Origin: Macrostomum hystrix
Lineage: Eukaryota > Platyhelminthes > Macrostomidae
Length of the DNA stretch: 64,000 nucleotides
Direction of reading: 5' to 3'
NCBI GenBank assembly: GCA_950097015.1
Contig: CATNEN010000003.1
Location: 10,273,501 to 10,337,500 of the forward strand
Shown here in pieces: positions 11,165 through 22,997 of the stretch; the stretch's first letter is position 1; each line of letters opens with the position of its first letter. Both the position numbers and the translations under genes were made by a program. The notes beneath the pieces are model-generated. The model was not told the DNA's origin and made no database searches. It worked only from the letters and a program-made list of their open reading frames with translations.

Positions 11165-12467
11165 CCTCCCTCTTCATTTCTCCCTCTCTTTCTCTCCCTC
11201 TCCTTCTCTCCCTCTCCTTCTCTCCCTCTCCTTCTCTCCCCTCTCCTTCTCTCCCTCTCCTTCTCTTCCCTCTCCTTCTCTCCCTCTCCTTCTATTCCCT
11301 CTCCTTCTCTTCCTCTCCTTCTCTCCCTCTCCTTCTATCCCTCTCCTTCTCTCACTCTCCTTCTCTCCCTCTCCTTCTCTCCCTCTCCTTTTCTCCCTCC
11401 TTCTCTCCCCTCTCCTTCTCTCCCTCTCCTTCTCTCCCTCTCCTTCTCTCCCTCTCCTTCTCTCCCTCTCCTTCTCTCTCTCCTTCTCTCCCCTCTCCTT
11501 CTCTCCCTCTCCTTCTCTCCCTCTCCTTTTCTCCCTCCTTCTCTCCCCTCTCCTTCTCTCTCTCTCCTTCTCTTCCCTCTCCTTCTCTCCCTCTCCTTCT
11601 CTCCCTCTCCTTCTATTCCCTCTCCTTCTCTTCCTCTCCTTCTCTCCCTCTCCTTCTATCCCTCTCCTTCTCTCACTCTCCTTCTCTCCCTCTCCTTCTC
11701 TCACTCTCCTTCTCTTCCTCTCCTTCTCTCCCTCTCCTTCTATCCCTCTCCTTCTCTCACTCTCCTTCTCTTCCCTCTCCTTCTCTCCCTCTCCTTCTCT
11801 CCCTCTCCTTTTCTCCCTCCTTCTCTCCCCTCTCCTTCTCTCCCTCTCCTTCTCTCCCTCTCCTTCTCTCCCTCTCCTTCTCTCCCTCTCCTTCTCTCTC
11901 TCCTTCTCTCCCCTCTCCTTCTCTCCCTCTCCTTCTCTCTCTCCTTCTCTCCCCTCTCCTTCTCTTCCCTCTCCTTCTCTCCCTCTCCTTCTATTCCCTC
12001 TCCTTCTCTTCCTCTCCTTCTCTCCCTCTCCTTCTATCCCTCTCCTTCTCTCACTCTCCTTCTCTCCCTCTCCTTCTCTCACTCTCCTTCTCTTCCTCTC
12101 CTTCTCTCCCTCTCCTTCTATCCCTCTCCTTCTCTCACTCTCCTTCTCTTCCCTCTCCTTCTCTCCCTCTCCTTCTCTCCCTCTCCTTTTCTCCCTCCTT
12201 CTCTCCCCTCTCCTTCTCTCCCTCTCCTTCTCTCCCTCTCCTTCTCTCCCTCTCCTTCTCTCCCTCTCCTTCTCTCTCTCCTTCTCTCCCCTCTCCTTCT
12301 CTCCCTCTCCTTCTCTCCCTCTCCTTCTCTCCCTCTCCTTCTCTCTCTCCTTCTCTCCCCTCTCCTTCTCTCCCTCTCCTTCTCTCCCTCTCCTTTTCTC
12401 CCTCCTTCTCTCCCCTCTCCTTCTCTCTCTCTCCTTCTCTTCCCTCTCCTTCTCTCCCTCTCTTTTT
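11165..12467 (+). repeat. 14-bp homopyrimidine minisatellite, copy 1
   Basis: Array of ctctccctctcctt, almost purely C/T on the plus strand. Frequent 11- to 15-bp variant units (ctctctctcctt, ctcccctctcctt, tattcc) mark repeated blocks. The same unit forms the array at 16250-17450. Pure polypyrimidine mirror symmetry makes it triplex-prone. Confidence 0.95.
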
Positions 12468-12849
12468 TACTTTCACTTTATGACTATAAAAAACGTAAAT
12501 CCGTTTGTACTTTTCTCATCAATGTCGAAACTAAGGATTCAATATGGCTTTTAACATATCTGGAAAAAAATGCGACAAATATTCCTAATCTTCTTAGCCT
12601 CGATTCTCATTGGCCAGCCAATCAATGCAGCCTGTCAAATTGAGTCACTTTTGAGTTTTGAATTAACAAGTAAAGTAATTCTAAGCTTCCAAACCAATAC
12701 AATCTGGATGTAGCAGTACGTTATTCATCCCTCAGTTAGCATATTGTTTTTAAGGTTTGCTATAGTATTGTGCTCACTAAAGACACACCTTATATCTGCG
12801 CTCCTTTTCTGCATCCATGCAAGTCTTTCTTCTGCCTCAAAGACGCCAA

Positions 12850-12880
<31 letters not shown>

Positions 12881-13421
12881 TCTAGGCAGTTATAAGCCTA
12901 GACCAACAATTCCTTCTTATGTAAACGGAACCTAACTTCCTTGCCTAGTCTTTTAAATTGTGTTCGATTGCCAGCCCTTACTACTGCCGCCACCGCCGCA
13001 GCTACTTCCGGAAGACCAAAGTAACTTTCAACTCCGCCTAAAAAAAGTTTGAGTAAAAATGTCATCTCTTTTATTCGCGAATCACCTGGCTGACTGGTGT
13101 CAGTTAGATCTGTCTTTTTTGTCAACCAGGCACACAAGATTTCCCTATTGAGTTAAGATTTGCATCTATAAAAACTAGGTGACTTCAAGCTATATAATCT
13201 ATTAGCTGTTTAATTTGTGAGTTGCCATGATTCGAAAGATGAATTATTAGTCCAATAAATGAAGTCATTATACTGGATCCTGTTGGCCATGACTAATATC
13301 GTGTCCAATCATGTCTCCGAATCGAGACTAAACAAAAACGGTTTCTTCTCATCGAATCGATATCTCATCGAAGTTGAAGTGGACTATATACTGGGTAAGA
13401 ATACGTGAAAATTTGTGATCT
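12468..13421. other. Unique sequence with a short (AGC)n tract
   Basis: Unique sequence. A short trinucleotide run (agcagcagcagcagcagc) lies near 12857-12880, followed near 12976-13010 by an Ala/Thr-biased gccgccaccgcc stretch. Acceptor- and donor-like words occur, but no frame gave a recognisable protein. Confidence 0.4.
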
Positions 13422-14496
13422 AGCCTCAGTGGATGAAGGAATAGAATGGATTGCTAGTCTAGCCTCAGTGGGTGAAGGAATAGAATGGATTGCTAGTCTA
13501 GCCTCTCAGTGGGTGAAGGAATAGAATGGATTGCTAGTCTAGCCTCAGTGGGTGAAGGAATAGAATGGATTGCTAGTCTAGCCTCAGTGGATGAAGGAAT
13601 AGAATGGATTGCTAGTCTAGCCTCAGTGGGTGAAGGAATAGAATGGATTGCTAGTCTAGCCTCAGTGGTTGAAGGAATAGAATGGATTGCTAGTCTAGCC
13701 TCAGTGGGTGAAGGAATAGAATGGATTGCTAGTCTAGCCTCTCAGTGGGTGAAGGAGTAGAATGGATTGCTAGTCTAGCCTCTCAGTGGGTGAAGGAATA
13801 GAATGGATTGCTAGTCTAGCCTCTCAGTGGGTGAAGGAATAGAATGGATTGCTAGTCTAGCCTCTCAGTGGGTGAAGGAATAGAATGGATTGCTAGTCTA
13901 GCCTCAGTGGGTGAAGGAATAGAATGGATTGCTAGTCTAGCCTCAGTGGTTGAAGGAATAGAATGGATTGCTAGTCTAGCCTCAGTGGGTGAAGGAATAG
14001 AATGGATTGCTAGTCTAGCCTCTCAGTGGGTGAAGGAGTAGAATGGATTGCTAGTCTAGCCTCAGTGGGTGAAGGAATAGAATGGATTGCTAGTCTAGCC
14101 TCTCAGTGGGTGAAGGAATAGAATGGATTGCTAGTCTAGCCTCAGTGGATGAAGGAAAAGAATGGATTGCTAGTCTAGCCTCAGTGGGTGAAGGAATAGA
14201 ATGGATTGCTAGTCTAGCCTCTCAGTGGGTGAAGGAATAGAATGGATTGCTAGTCTAGCCTCAGTGGCTGAAGGAATAGAATGGATTGCTAGTCTAGCCT
14301 CAGTGGATGAAGGAATAGAATGGATTGCTAGTCTAGCCTCAGTGGATGAAGGAATAGAATGGATTGCTAGTCTAGCCTCAGTGGCTGAAGGAATAGAATG
14401 GATTGCTAGTCTAGCCTCAGTGGCTGAAGGAATAGAATGGATTGCTAGTCTAGCCTCAGTGGATGAAGGAATAGAATGGATTGCTAGTCTAGCCTT
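13422..14496 (+). repeat. 39-bp minisatellite
   Basis: About 27 units containing gaatggattgctagtctagc, followed by ctcagtgg and a variable g(g/a/t/c)tgaaggaata. A two-base ctct variant gives 41-bp units. Because 39 is a multiple of three, open frames appear on both strands with a 13-residue period. They are artefacts broken by the 41-bp units. Confidence 0.95.
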
Positions 14497-14989
14497 ATTT
14501 GATTTTGTGTGAAGGATAATATGAATTGCCAAATCGGTTAATCAAGCTAAAAATGAACTTTTATTTACCCTGGATAATTCTAAGAAGAATGCGTGAAATA
14601 AGCCATTAAAACAAATGCGAGAAGCAGCATTCACAATTGAGTATGTCACCAGAAGCCAGTCATTGTATTTCGATTCCTTCGACAAGGCAAATCTCTGATT
14701 TGGTAGTAAAATTTTGTCTGAAATGAGAATAATTAGCATTTTTCTGTTTGCATAATTTGCATAAGGCTATCGCTGAAGGAGTGAAGTGGTCAGTAGGCCT
14801 TCATACAGCTGTCCAGTTTTCAATAAAAAACTGCCCCATAGGGAAGTGTGAGAAATTTACTAGCCTAAGAGATTAACAGAAAATCGGATTAGTATTGAAG
14901 TCATTGCAGAGTAGATCAAAGTAGATAAAGGATGGAAGATTATCAATTGGAGTAGATTGACCATGGTACTCGTAGATTAATCGAGAGAA
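14497..14989. other. Unique spacer
   Basis: Unique sequence. No exon or RNA gene recognised. Confidence 0.5.
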
Positions 14990-15438
14990 GATTATGGCAG
15001 ATTTCGTTGAAGATTGTGACAGATTTTTTAGAAGATCTCGGCAGATTCTGTAATAGATTCTAGTTTATTTTTCGCAGATTGTGGCAGATTTTTTGCAGAT
15101 TGTGGCAGATGGCAGATTTTTTGCAGATAGGAACAGGTTTGTTAGCAGATTGTGGCAGATTTTTTGCAGATTACGGGAGATTTTTTGCAGATTGTGGCAG
15201 ATTTTTTTGTAGATTGTGGCAGATTTGTTAGCAGATTGTTGCAGATTTTTGGCAGATTATGGGAGATTTTTCGCAGATTTTGGAAGATTTTTAGCAGATT
15301 GTGGCAGATTTGTTTGCAGATTGTGGCAGATTTTTTGCAGATTTTGGCAGATTTTTTTGCAGATTGTGGCAGATTTTTAGCAGATTGGGGCAGATTTTTT
15401 GCAGATTGTGGCAGATTTTTAGCAGATTGGGGCAGATT
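14990..15438 (+). repeat. Irregular ~21-bp minisatellite
   Basis: Degenerate array built on gcagattgtggcagattt with variable t-runs. Unit boundaries drift and divergence is higher than in most other arrays, suggesting an older array. Confidence 0.85.
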
Positions 15439-16249
15439 CGGGTAGAATGAAGAGAATGAATTTTTCGGAAAAAAAATTGTGTTCGTCTGTTAAAAATTAG
15501 TTGCCATGGAAACTAGCCTTGTACGAATGTACGCAGTTTTCATAAACAATTGAACTTTGTCTGCAACTGTTAAGACCGACGCTTCAACACGCAAGCAAAA
15601 AAGTAGAATCAAAGTGCATAATATTATCGACGGGGGAAAATTATTGGGTTCTCAAATTTCTAGTCAACTTCATTTACTATTCAGACTCGTTCAACTGCCT
15701 ATTTAGGTGTATATAGATGTACTTTTATCTGTTTGCTAATCTTTTAATCCTAGTTAAGGATAAAAAATTTTGTTTCGAAAAGGCTTTCTATACTCAACAT
15801 GTGCTCAAATTTTATTGTGCTTTTCACTAAAAATTTTCCTGCGATCTTAACCGATTGTGTAAGCAGGTGAAAATTAATTTGACCTAAATCCACTCCAAAA
15901 TCTCAGCTCTCACCTGCTACACGAACCCGTGATTTTACAAGAGCCCACAATAAGTAGCAATGCCCTCTTATTTTTATAGCGTCGATTCTGATTAGATTCG
16001 ATCGAACAAGGATAGACAAAATTCTGCCACAATTAATAACTGATCAGCCTTACTCTGTACCTGCTTCAAGCCAAGCTGCTTCTGCTGCTAACAACATCGC
16101 CAATCTGTTGGCTAAATGAAGCAAAAGAACATGTTCCAGCTACCCTATGCCTGTACTGTATCCCTTATCCATCACGGCCTTGTCTCGTCACCAAGCCATG
16201 TTCGCCTCTTCATTTGGCTGCTGCCACTAATTATAAATCTCTATCGTCA
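15439..16249. other. Unique sequence holding a weak exon candidate
   Basis: Unique sequence. A tttttatag acceptor at 15979 is followed by a 45-codon plus-strand frame ending at 16119 (…RIDKILPQLITDQPYSVP…). It looks protein-like, but no donor or homolog is recognised. It may be a further exon of the plus-strand gene or chance. Confidence 0.2.
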
Positions 16250-17450
16250 TGTTCTCTCCCTCTCCTTCTCTCCCTCTCCTTCTCTCCCTCTCCTTCTCTC
16301 CCTCTCCTTCTCCCCTCTCCTTCTCTCCCTCTCCTTCTCCCCTCTCCTTCTCTCCCTCGCCTTCTCTCCCTCTCCTTCTCTCCCTCTCCATCTCTCCCTC
16401 TCCTTCTCTCCCTCTCCATCTCTCCCTCTCCTTCTCTCCCTCTCCTTCTCTCCCTCTCCTTCTCCCCTCTCCTTCTCTCCCTCGCCTTCTCTCCCTCTCC
16501 TTCTCTCCCTCTCCTTCTCTCTCTCTCCTTCTCTCCCTCTCCTTCTCTCCCTCTCCTTCTCTCCCTCTCCTTCTCTCCCTCTCCTTCTCTCCCTCTCCTT
16601 CTCTCCCTCTCCTTCTCTCCCTCTCCTTCTGTCCCTCTCCTTCTCTCCCTCTCCTTCTCCCCTCTCCTTCTCCCCTCTCCTTCTCTCCCTCTCCTTCTCT
16701 CCCTCGCCTTCTCTCCCTCTCCTTCTCTCCCTCTCCTTCTCCCCTCTCCTTCTCCCCTCTCCTTCTCTCCCTCGCCTTCTCTCCCTCTCCTTCTCTCCCT
16801 CTCCTTCTCTCCCTCTCCTTCTCTCCCTCTCCTTCTGTCCCTCTCCTTCTCTCCCTCTCCTTATCTCCCTCTCCTTCTCTCCCTCTCCATCTCTCCCTCT
16901 CCTTCTCTCCCTCTCCTTCTCTCCCTCTCCTTCTCCCCTCTCCTTCTCTCCCTCGCCTTCTCTCCCTCTCCTTCTCTCCCTCTCCTTCTCTCTCTCTCCT
17001 TCTCTCCCTCTCCTTCTCTCCCTCTCCTTCTCTCCCTCTCCTTCTCTCCCTCTCCTTCTCTCCCTCTCCTTCTCTCCCTCTCCTTCTCTCCCTCTCCTTC
17101 TGTCCCTCTCCTTCTGTCCCTCTCCTTATCTCCCTCTCCTTCTCCCCTCTCCTTCTCTCCTCTCCTTCTCTCCCTCGCCTTCTCTCCCTCTCCTTCTCTC
17201 CCTCTCCTTCTCTCCCTCTCCTTCTCTCCCTCTCCTTCTCTCCCTCTCCTTCTCTCCCTCTCCTTCTCCCCTCTCCTTCTCTCCCTCGCCTTCTCTCCCT
17301 CTCCTTCTCTCCCTCTCCTTCTCTCCCTCTCCTTCTCTCCCTCTCCTTCTCTCCCTCTCCTTCTCTCCCTCTCCTTCTCTCCCTCTCCTTCTCTCCCTCT
17401 CCTTCTCTCCCTCTCCTTCTCTCCCTCTCCTTCTCTCCCCTCTCCTTTTC
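16250..17450 (+). repeat. 14-bp homopyrimidine minisatellite, copy 2
   Basis: The same ctctccctctcctt unit as 11165-12467, here more homogeneous, with clustered variants (ctcgcc, ctccatc, ctgtccc, tctcccc). Stop-free frames of more than 400 codons in all three plus-strand frames reflect the absence of A and G on this strand. Confidence 0.95.
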
Positions 17451-18044
17451 TTTCGTTTCCTTCCTTTTTTATCGGTCTCTGCCTCAAATTCTCTACCTCT
17501 ACTTTACCTCTACTTCTCTCCCTATTATTCTCTAAATGTAAAAAATCTAATAGAATTCTCTTGTAACTATGAGAAACGAAATTTAAACAATTGCAATAAT
17601 ATAAATTGTTGAAAACACATTTGGCATCACCTGAACGAAAGCATGTAAATTATTAATTAGATTTCTAATAAAAGTCAGGCCACTATTTCATTATTCTGCA
17701 GTACTGGATTATCTCGAATCAGTCCAAAAGCCAACTTCAAGGTTCGTAAACTTTCAAACGCATAGATAAAAAATCGATAGAAACAGAAAATCAGCTGCTT
17801 CAACTAGGGCCCTATATGCCTAGCTCTATAGAGCCATGACTATGCGCCCGACTGCACAGGCTTTGGGATTAAATTCAATCAATTTACGACTGAATTGGAA
17901 CCCATAGCAGCCTCTTAGTGTCAGGCTTCACGCCTGGAAAATCTGGCGAGAGATAAGAGACTTGAGACTGCACCGTAATATAGTTAGCTGACACTGATTT
18001 AAACTGCTTTTGTCAAACCTGCTTTGGCCTTCCATACTCTATCT
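17451..18044. other. Unique sequence containing a short exon candidate
   Basis: Unique AT-rich sequence. Apart from the exon candidate at 17702-17741, no coding or RNA feature was recognised. Confidence 0.4.
17702..17741 (+). CDS. Candidate 40-nt exon of unknown gene
   Basis: Bounded by a good acceptor (ttattctgcag) and a weaker donor (gttcgt), with 2+36+2 nt phasing. It reads (V)LDYLESVQKPTS(R). Its last two bases complete a codon with the single base at the start of the 19009 frame. The product is not recognised. It may belong to the plus-strand gene that spans this region. Confidence 0.25.
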
Positions 18045-18085
18045 ATGTATGTATCCATCTACCTATCTATCTATCTATCTATCCT

Positions 18086-18116
<31 letters not shown>

Positions 18117-18117
18117 C
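18045..18117 (+). repeat. (CTAT)n tetranucleotide microsatellite
   Basis: Run of ctatctatctatctatctat with small interruptions (ccatctacc, ccttctat), directly upstream of the 19-bp array. Confidence 0.95.
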
Positions 18118-18129
18118 CTTTGTCTTTTA

Positions 18130-18945
18130 GACAAAGAGAGGAAAAAAGAGAGATTGAAAGAAAGAGAAGAGGGGAAGAAGAGGAAGAGTGGGGATAAGTG
18201 GAGGTTGAGAAAGAGGAGTGAGGGGAAGAAAGAGGAGTGAGGGGAAGAAAGAGGAGTGAGGGGAAGAAAGAGGAGTGAGGGGAAGAAAGAGGAGTGAGGG
18301 GAAGAAAGAGGAGTGAGGGGAAGAAAGAGGAGTGAGGGGACGAAAGAGGAGTGAGGGGAAGAAAGAGGAGTGAGGGGAAGAAAGAGGAGTGAGGGGAAGA
18401 AAGAGGAGTGAGGGGAAGAAAGAGGAGTGAGGGGAAGAAAGAGGAGTGAGGGGAAGAAAGAGGAGTGAGGGGAAGAAAGAGGAGTGAGGGGAAGAAAGAG
18501 GAGTGAGGGGAAGAAAGAGGAGTGAGGGGACGAAAGAGGAGTGAGGGGAAGAAAGAGGAGTGAGGGGAAGAAAGAGGAGTGAGGGGAAGAAAGAGGAGTG
18601 AGGGGAAGAAAGAGGAGTGAGGGGAAGAAAGAGGAGTGAGGGGACGAAAGAGGAGTGAGGGGAAGAAAGAGGAGTGAGGGGAAGAAAGAGGAGTGAGGGG
18701 AAGAAAGAGGAGTGAGGGGAAGAAAGAGGAGTGAGGGGAAGAAAGAGGAGTGAGGGGAAGAAAGAGGAGTGAGGGGAAGAAAGAGGAGTGAGGGGAAGAA
18801 AGAGGAGTGAGGGGAAGAAAGAGGAGTGAGGGGAAGAAAGAGGAGTGAGGGGAAGAAAGAGGAGTGAGGGGAAGAAAGAGGAGTGAGGGGAAGAAAGAGG
18901 AGTGAGGGGAAGAAAGAGGAGTGAGGGGAAGAAAGAGGAGAGAGT
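18130..18945 (+). repeat. 19-bp purine-rich minisatellite, copy 1
   Basis: About 38 highly homogeneous units of gaggagtgaggggaagaaa. A gacgaaa variant recurs at 18339, 18529 and 18643, i.e. spacings of 190 and 114 bp (10 and 6 units). Related to the 19-bp array at 22998. Confidence 0.95.
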
Positions 18946-19008
18946 TGAAGAATTATCGTAATCCTATTGGGATTCTGTCAGACGCCAAATTGAATGATAT
19001 TTTTATAG

Positions 19009-19273
19009 ACAGCTTAAGTCAATTAATCCACATCTAAGGCGGGCTTCAACTGCAAAGAAAGGAAACGGACCATTTTTTGTCAGTAAAAATGCAACCCTTC
19101 AGAGCTCCCCTTATTTGGATTGTTACACATCCAAGCGCACTTTTAACTCCCCAGAAGAAGATTCTGACTCTGGTCACGATCCCATCTTTCATCCCTTGGC
19201 CTCTGGACCACCTCATCCGCCTTTGGTGGAGTCCCCCAGTCTCAAACCGATTGTAGGGAGGCCATTATATTGA
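19009..19273 (+). CDS. Candidate exon or 3' terminal exon of unknown gene
   Basis: After the acceptor gatatttttatag, an 88-codon open frame runs to TGA at 19271. It reads QLKSINPHLRRASTAKKGNG, later LDCYTSKRTFNSPEEDSD, and ends in a proline-rich stretch. Two readings are possible. It may be a terminal exon. Alternatively a donor at 19085 (gtaaaa, after FFV) could join it in phase to the Ig exon at 30491, making it part of the neuregulin precursor. Product unrecognised. Confidence 0.3.
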
Positions 19274-19499
19274 CTTGCGTCAATAAGGAGCCAGCCCATT
19301 ATTTAATCCTGCCAGCTTCTCACCTTCAAAACGTTTTTTTTCTCTCTATAGATTCATTTTCTACCCTGGAAGCAACATTTTCTTATTTGCTCTCTGCTCT
19401 ATTCATAGAGTGTGGGAATTTTTGGGAAAATAAGTTAGATTGGGTGGGTCTGTGTAAACTTTAAACCTTCCCTTTAAAATCGCAATGTTAATATTTCTC
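19274..19499. other. Unique spacer
   Basis: Unique sequence between the exon candidate and the next array. Nothing recognised. Confidence 0.4.
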
Positions 19500-20185
19500 T
19501 TCTTGACATTCCCCATCCCAATCTTCCTCTTCCCAATATTCCCCATCCCAATATTCCTCTTCCCAATTTTCCCCATCCCAATCTTCCTCTTCCCAATATT
19601 CCCCATCCTAAACTTCCCCATCCCAATCTTCTTCTTCCCAATATTCCCCATCCCAATATTCCTCTTCCCAATATTCCCCATCCCAATCTTCCTCTTCCCA
19701 ATATTCCCCATCCTAAACTTCCCCATCCCAATCTTCTTCTTCCCAATATTCCCCATCCCAATCTTCCTCTTCCCAATATTCCCCATCCAAATCTTCCTCT
19801 TCCCAATATTCCCCATCCCAATCTTCCTCTTCCCAATATTCCCCATCCTAAACTTCCTCTTCCCAATATTCCCCATCCCAATCTTCCTCTTCCCAATATT
19901 CCCCATCCCAATCTTACTCTTCCCAATATTCCCCATCCCAATCTTACTCTTCCCAATATTCCCCATTCCGAATCTTCCTCTTCCAAATATTCCCCATTCC
20001 CAATCTTCCTCTTCCCAATATTCCCCATTCCCAATCTTCCTCTTCCCAATATTCCCCATTCCCAATCTTCCTCTTCCCAATATTCCCCATTCCCAATCTT
20101 CCCTTAAATAATCTTCCATTTCCGATCTTCCTCTTCCCAATATTCCCCATTCCCAATCTTCCCTTAAATAATCTTCCATTTCCGA
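19500..20185 (+). repeat. 30-bp minisatellite
   Basis: Units of ttccccatcccaatcttcct plus cttcccaata (30 bp). The 3' part contains a longer duplicated segment (aatcttcccttaaataatct at about 20093 and 20153). Open frames on both strands follow from the 30-bp period. Confidence 0.95.
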
Positions 20186-20504
20186 TCTCCCCGTTGCCCT
20201 ACTAGGAGTTTTCCCCTTCTCATTTTCCCCTGAGTCGTGCACTTCCAAGCGGATCCCAAAAAGCGAGTTGCTTGGTTTGGTGAAATGCAAAGCTGGTTTG
20301 AATAGAATTGTTTGTTTCTAAAATAGGTCTATAAACCCAGTGCCGGCTTCTGAAATAAAAGCATGTTCAGTTAATTGTGCAGCTCAGACTATTGGATTGG
20401 ATGATGGGGCAGAATCTTGCGGATGCAATTAAAGTGACAAAAACTGAATGTCTTGTTTGGCGATAGCTTGAAAAGATAATAGGAATAAGCTAGAAAAAAT
20501 GTTT
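20186..20504. other. Unique spacer
   Basis: Unique sequence. No gene seen. Confidence 0.5.
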
Positions 20505-22345
20505 TAGGGGATTAAGAGAATAGCAAGGAGATTAGGAGAGTGACAATGGGATTAGGAGAGTGACAATGGGATTCGGAGAGTAACAATGGGATTAGAAGAG
20601 TGAAAATGGGATTAGGAGAGTGACAATGGGATTAGGAGAGTGACAATGGTATTATGAGAGTGACAATGAGATTAAGAGAGTGACAATGAGATTAAGAGAG
20701 TGACAATGAGATTCAGAGAGTGACAATCAAATTAGGAGAGTGACAATGGGATTCGTAGAGTGACAATGGGATTCGGAGAGTGACAGTGGGATTAGGAGAG
20801 TGACAATGGGATTCGGAGAGTGACAATGAGATTAAGAGAGTGACAATGAGATTCAGAGAGTGACAATCAAATTAGGAGAGTGACAATGGGATTCGGAGAG
20901 TGACAATGAGATTAAGAGAGTGACAATGAGATTCAGAGAGTGACAATCAAATTAGGAGAGTGACAATGGGATTCGGAGAGTGACAATGGGATTCGGAGAG
21001 TGACAGTGGGATTAGGAGAGTGACAATGGGATTAGAAGAGTGAAAATGGGATTAGGAGAGTGACAATGGGATTAGGAGAGTGACAATGGGATTAGGAGAG
21101 TGACAATGGGATTAGGAGAGTGACAATGGTATTATGAGAGTGACAATGAGATTAAGAGAGTGACAATGAGATTAGGAGAGTGACAATGAGATTAGGAGAG
21201 TGACAATCAAATTAGGAGAGTGACAATGGGATTAGGAGAGTGACAATGAGATTAGGAGAGTGACAATGAGATTAGGAGAGTGACAATCAAATTAGGAGAG
21301 TGACAATGGGATTAGGAGAGTGACAATGGGATTAGGAGAGTGACAATGGTATTAGGAGAGTGACAATGGGATTCGGAGAGTGACAATCAAATTAGGAGAG
21401 TGACAATGGGATTCGGAGAGTGACAATGGGATTAGCGGAGTGACAATGGGATTCGGAGAGTGACAATGGGATTCGGAGAGTGACAATGAGATTCAGAGAG
21501 TGACAATCAAATTAGGAGAGTGACAATGGGATTCGGAGAGTGACAATGGGATTCGGAGAGTGACAGTGGGATTAGGAGAGTGACAATGGGATTCGGAGAG
21601 TGACAATGAGATTAAGAGAGTGACAATGAGATTCAGAGAGTGACAATCAAATTAGGAGAGTGACAATGGGATTCGGAGAGTGACAATGGGATTCGGAGAG
21701 TGACAGTGGGATTAGGAGAGTGACAATGGGATTAGAAGAGTGAAAATGGGATTAGGAGAGTGACAATGGGATTAGGAGAGTGACAATGGGATTAGGAGAG
21801 TGACAATGGGATTAGGAGAGTGACAATGGTATTATGAGAGTGACAATGAGATTAAGAGAGTGACAATGAGATTAGGAGAGTGACAATGAGATTAGGAGAG
21901 TGACAATCAAATTAGGAGAGTGACAATGGGATTAGGAGAGTGACAATGAGATTAGGAGAGTGACAATGAGATTAGGAGAGTGACAATCAAATTAGGAGAG
22001 TGACAATGGGATTAGGAGAGTGACAATGGGATTAGGAGAGTGACAATGGGATTCGGAGAGTGACAATCAAATTAGGAGAGTGACAATGGGATTCGGAGAG
22101 TGACAATGGGATTAGCGGAGTGACAATGGGATTCGGAGAGTGACAATGGGATTCGGAGAGTGACAATGAGATTAGGAGAGTGACAATCAAATTAGGAGAG
22201 TGACAATGGGATTAGAATATGAGAATATGAGGAGAGGAGAGAGAGTGAAAATGAGATTGAGAGAGTGACAATGAGATTAGGAGAGTGACAATGAGATTAG
22301 GAGAGTTAAAATGTGATTATAGGGATAACAATGAGATTATGAGGA
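20505..22345 (+). repeat. 20-bp minisatellite with higher-order repeats
   Basis: About 90 units of attaggagagtgacaatggg. Diagnostic variants (attcgg, attcag, caatcaa, attagaagagtgaaa, attagcgg, ggtattatg) recur in the same order 700 bp (35 units) apart, showing that the array grew by block duplication. The last 100 bp decays. Confidence 0.97.
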
Positions 22346-22997
22346 TTTAAAACTCTTATGACAGCTACGTAAAAGTTCTGATAAGAAATAAGAGATTTTA
22401 AGAACAATAAGGTTTATAGGGATTAGATGCATGAAATATCTAATAATTTTTCCCACTTATCTAAGCCTAAGAAATGGCTTTGGGAATTTTCTACCAAATT
22501 GCAAAACACATGCCGACAAAAATCGATTTCATTGGCAATTCTCATCCATGTCGCATGTCGAATTTTTCGCGGAGACAAAATGTTTTCCGGCTGATGCAGC
22601 TCAACTCTGCTGCTAAGGATGGATTTGAATGAGTTGAATTGCATGCAGCTATTTGGGCCTGTGGGTCTTGAATATTTGTTGCTAATCTTTCTTGCCTAGA
22701 AATTTTCTCAACTCGTAGAAAAGTGCATTGAAACCAAGAATTTCGAACAAAATTTTACTTTAGTTATTGGTAGAATGATAATTTTTAGGTATTTTCAAAC
22801 TTCTTTTATATTCTAAATATAATTTTTTTAAGAAAAATTAAGGTGCGAGTGTTGTTACTTCAAGTAGAAATATATTTACTTTCGCCAAATTACACTTGTA
22901 AATACAACTGTAAGAAATGTCAGAACTGTCTTGTAAATACCACATGATAAGAGACAGAACGAAAGAAAAACAAGCAGGGAAGAGAGAGTTCTTGAAA
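22346..22997. other. Unique AT-rich spacer
   Basis: Unique sequence. Two overlapping short open frames on opposite strands (22423-22644) have no recognisable motif. Confidence 0.5.

Noticed and set aside
12744-13137. Ala-run frame on the plus strand and an overlapping minus frame
   Set aside because: Driven by the (AGC)n tract and the Ala/Thr-rich gccgccacc stretch. No consistent splice chain or homolog.
13509-14532. EGIEWIASLAS repeat peptide on the plus strand and HSIPS repeat on the minus
   Set aside because: 39-bp array open on both strands. Interspersed 41-bp units shift the frame, so no selection for coding.
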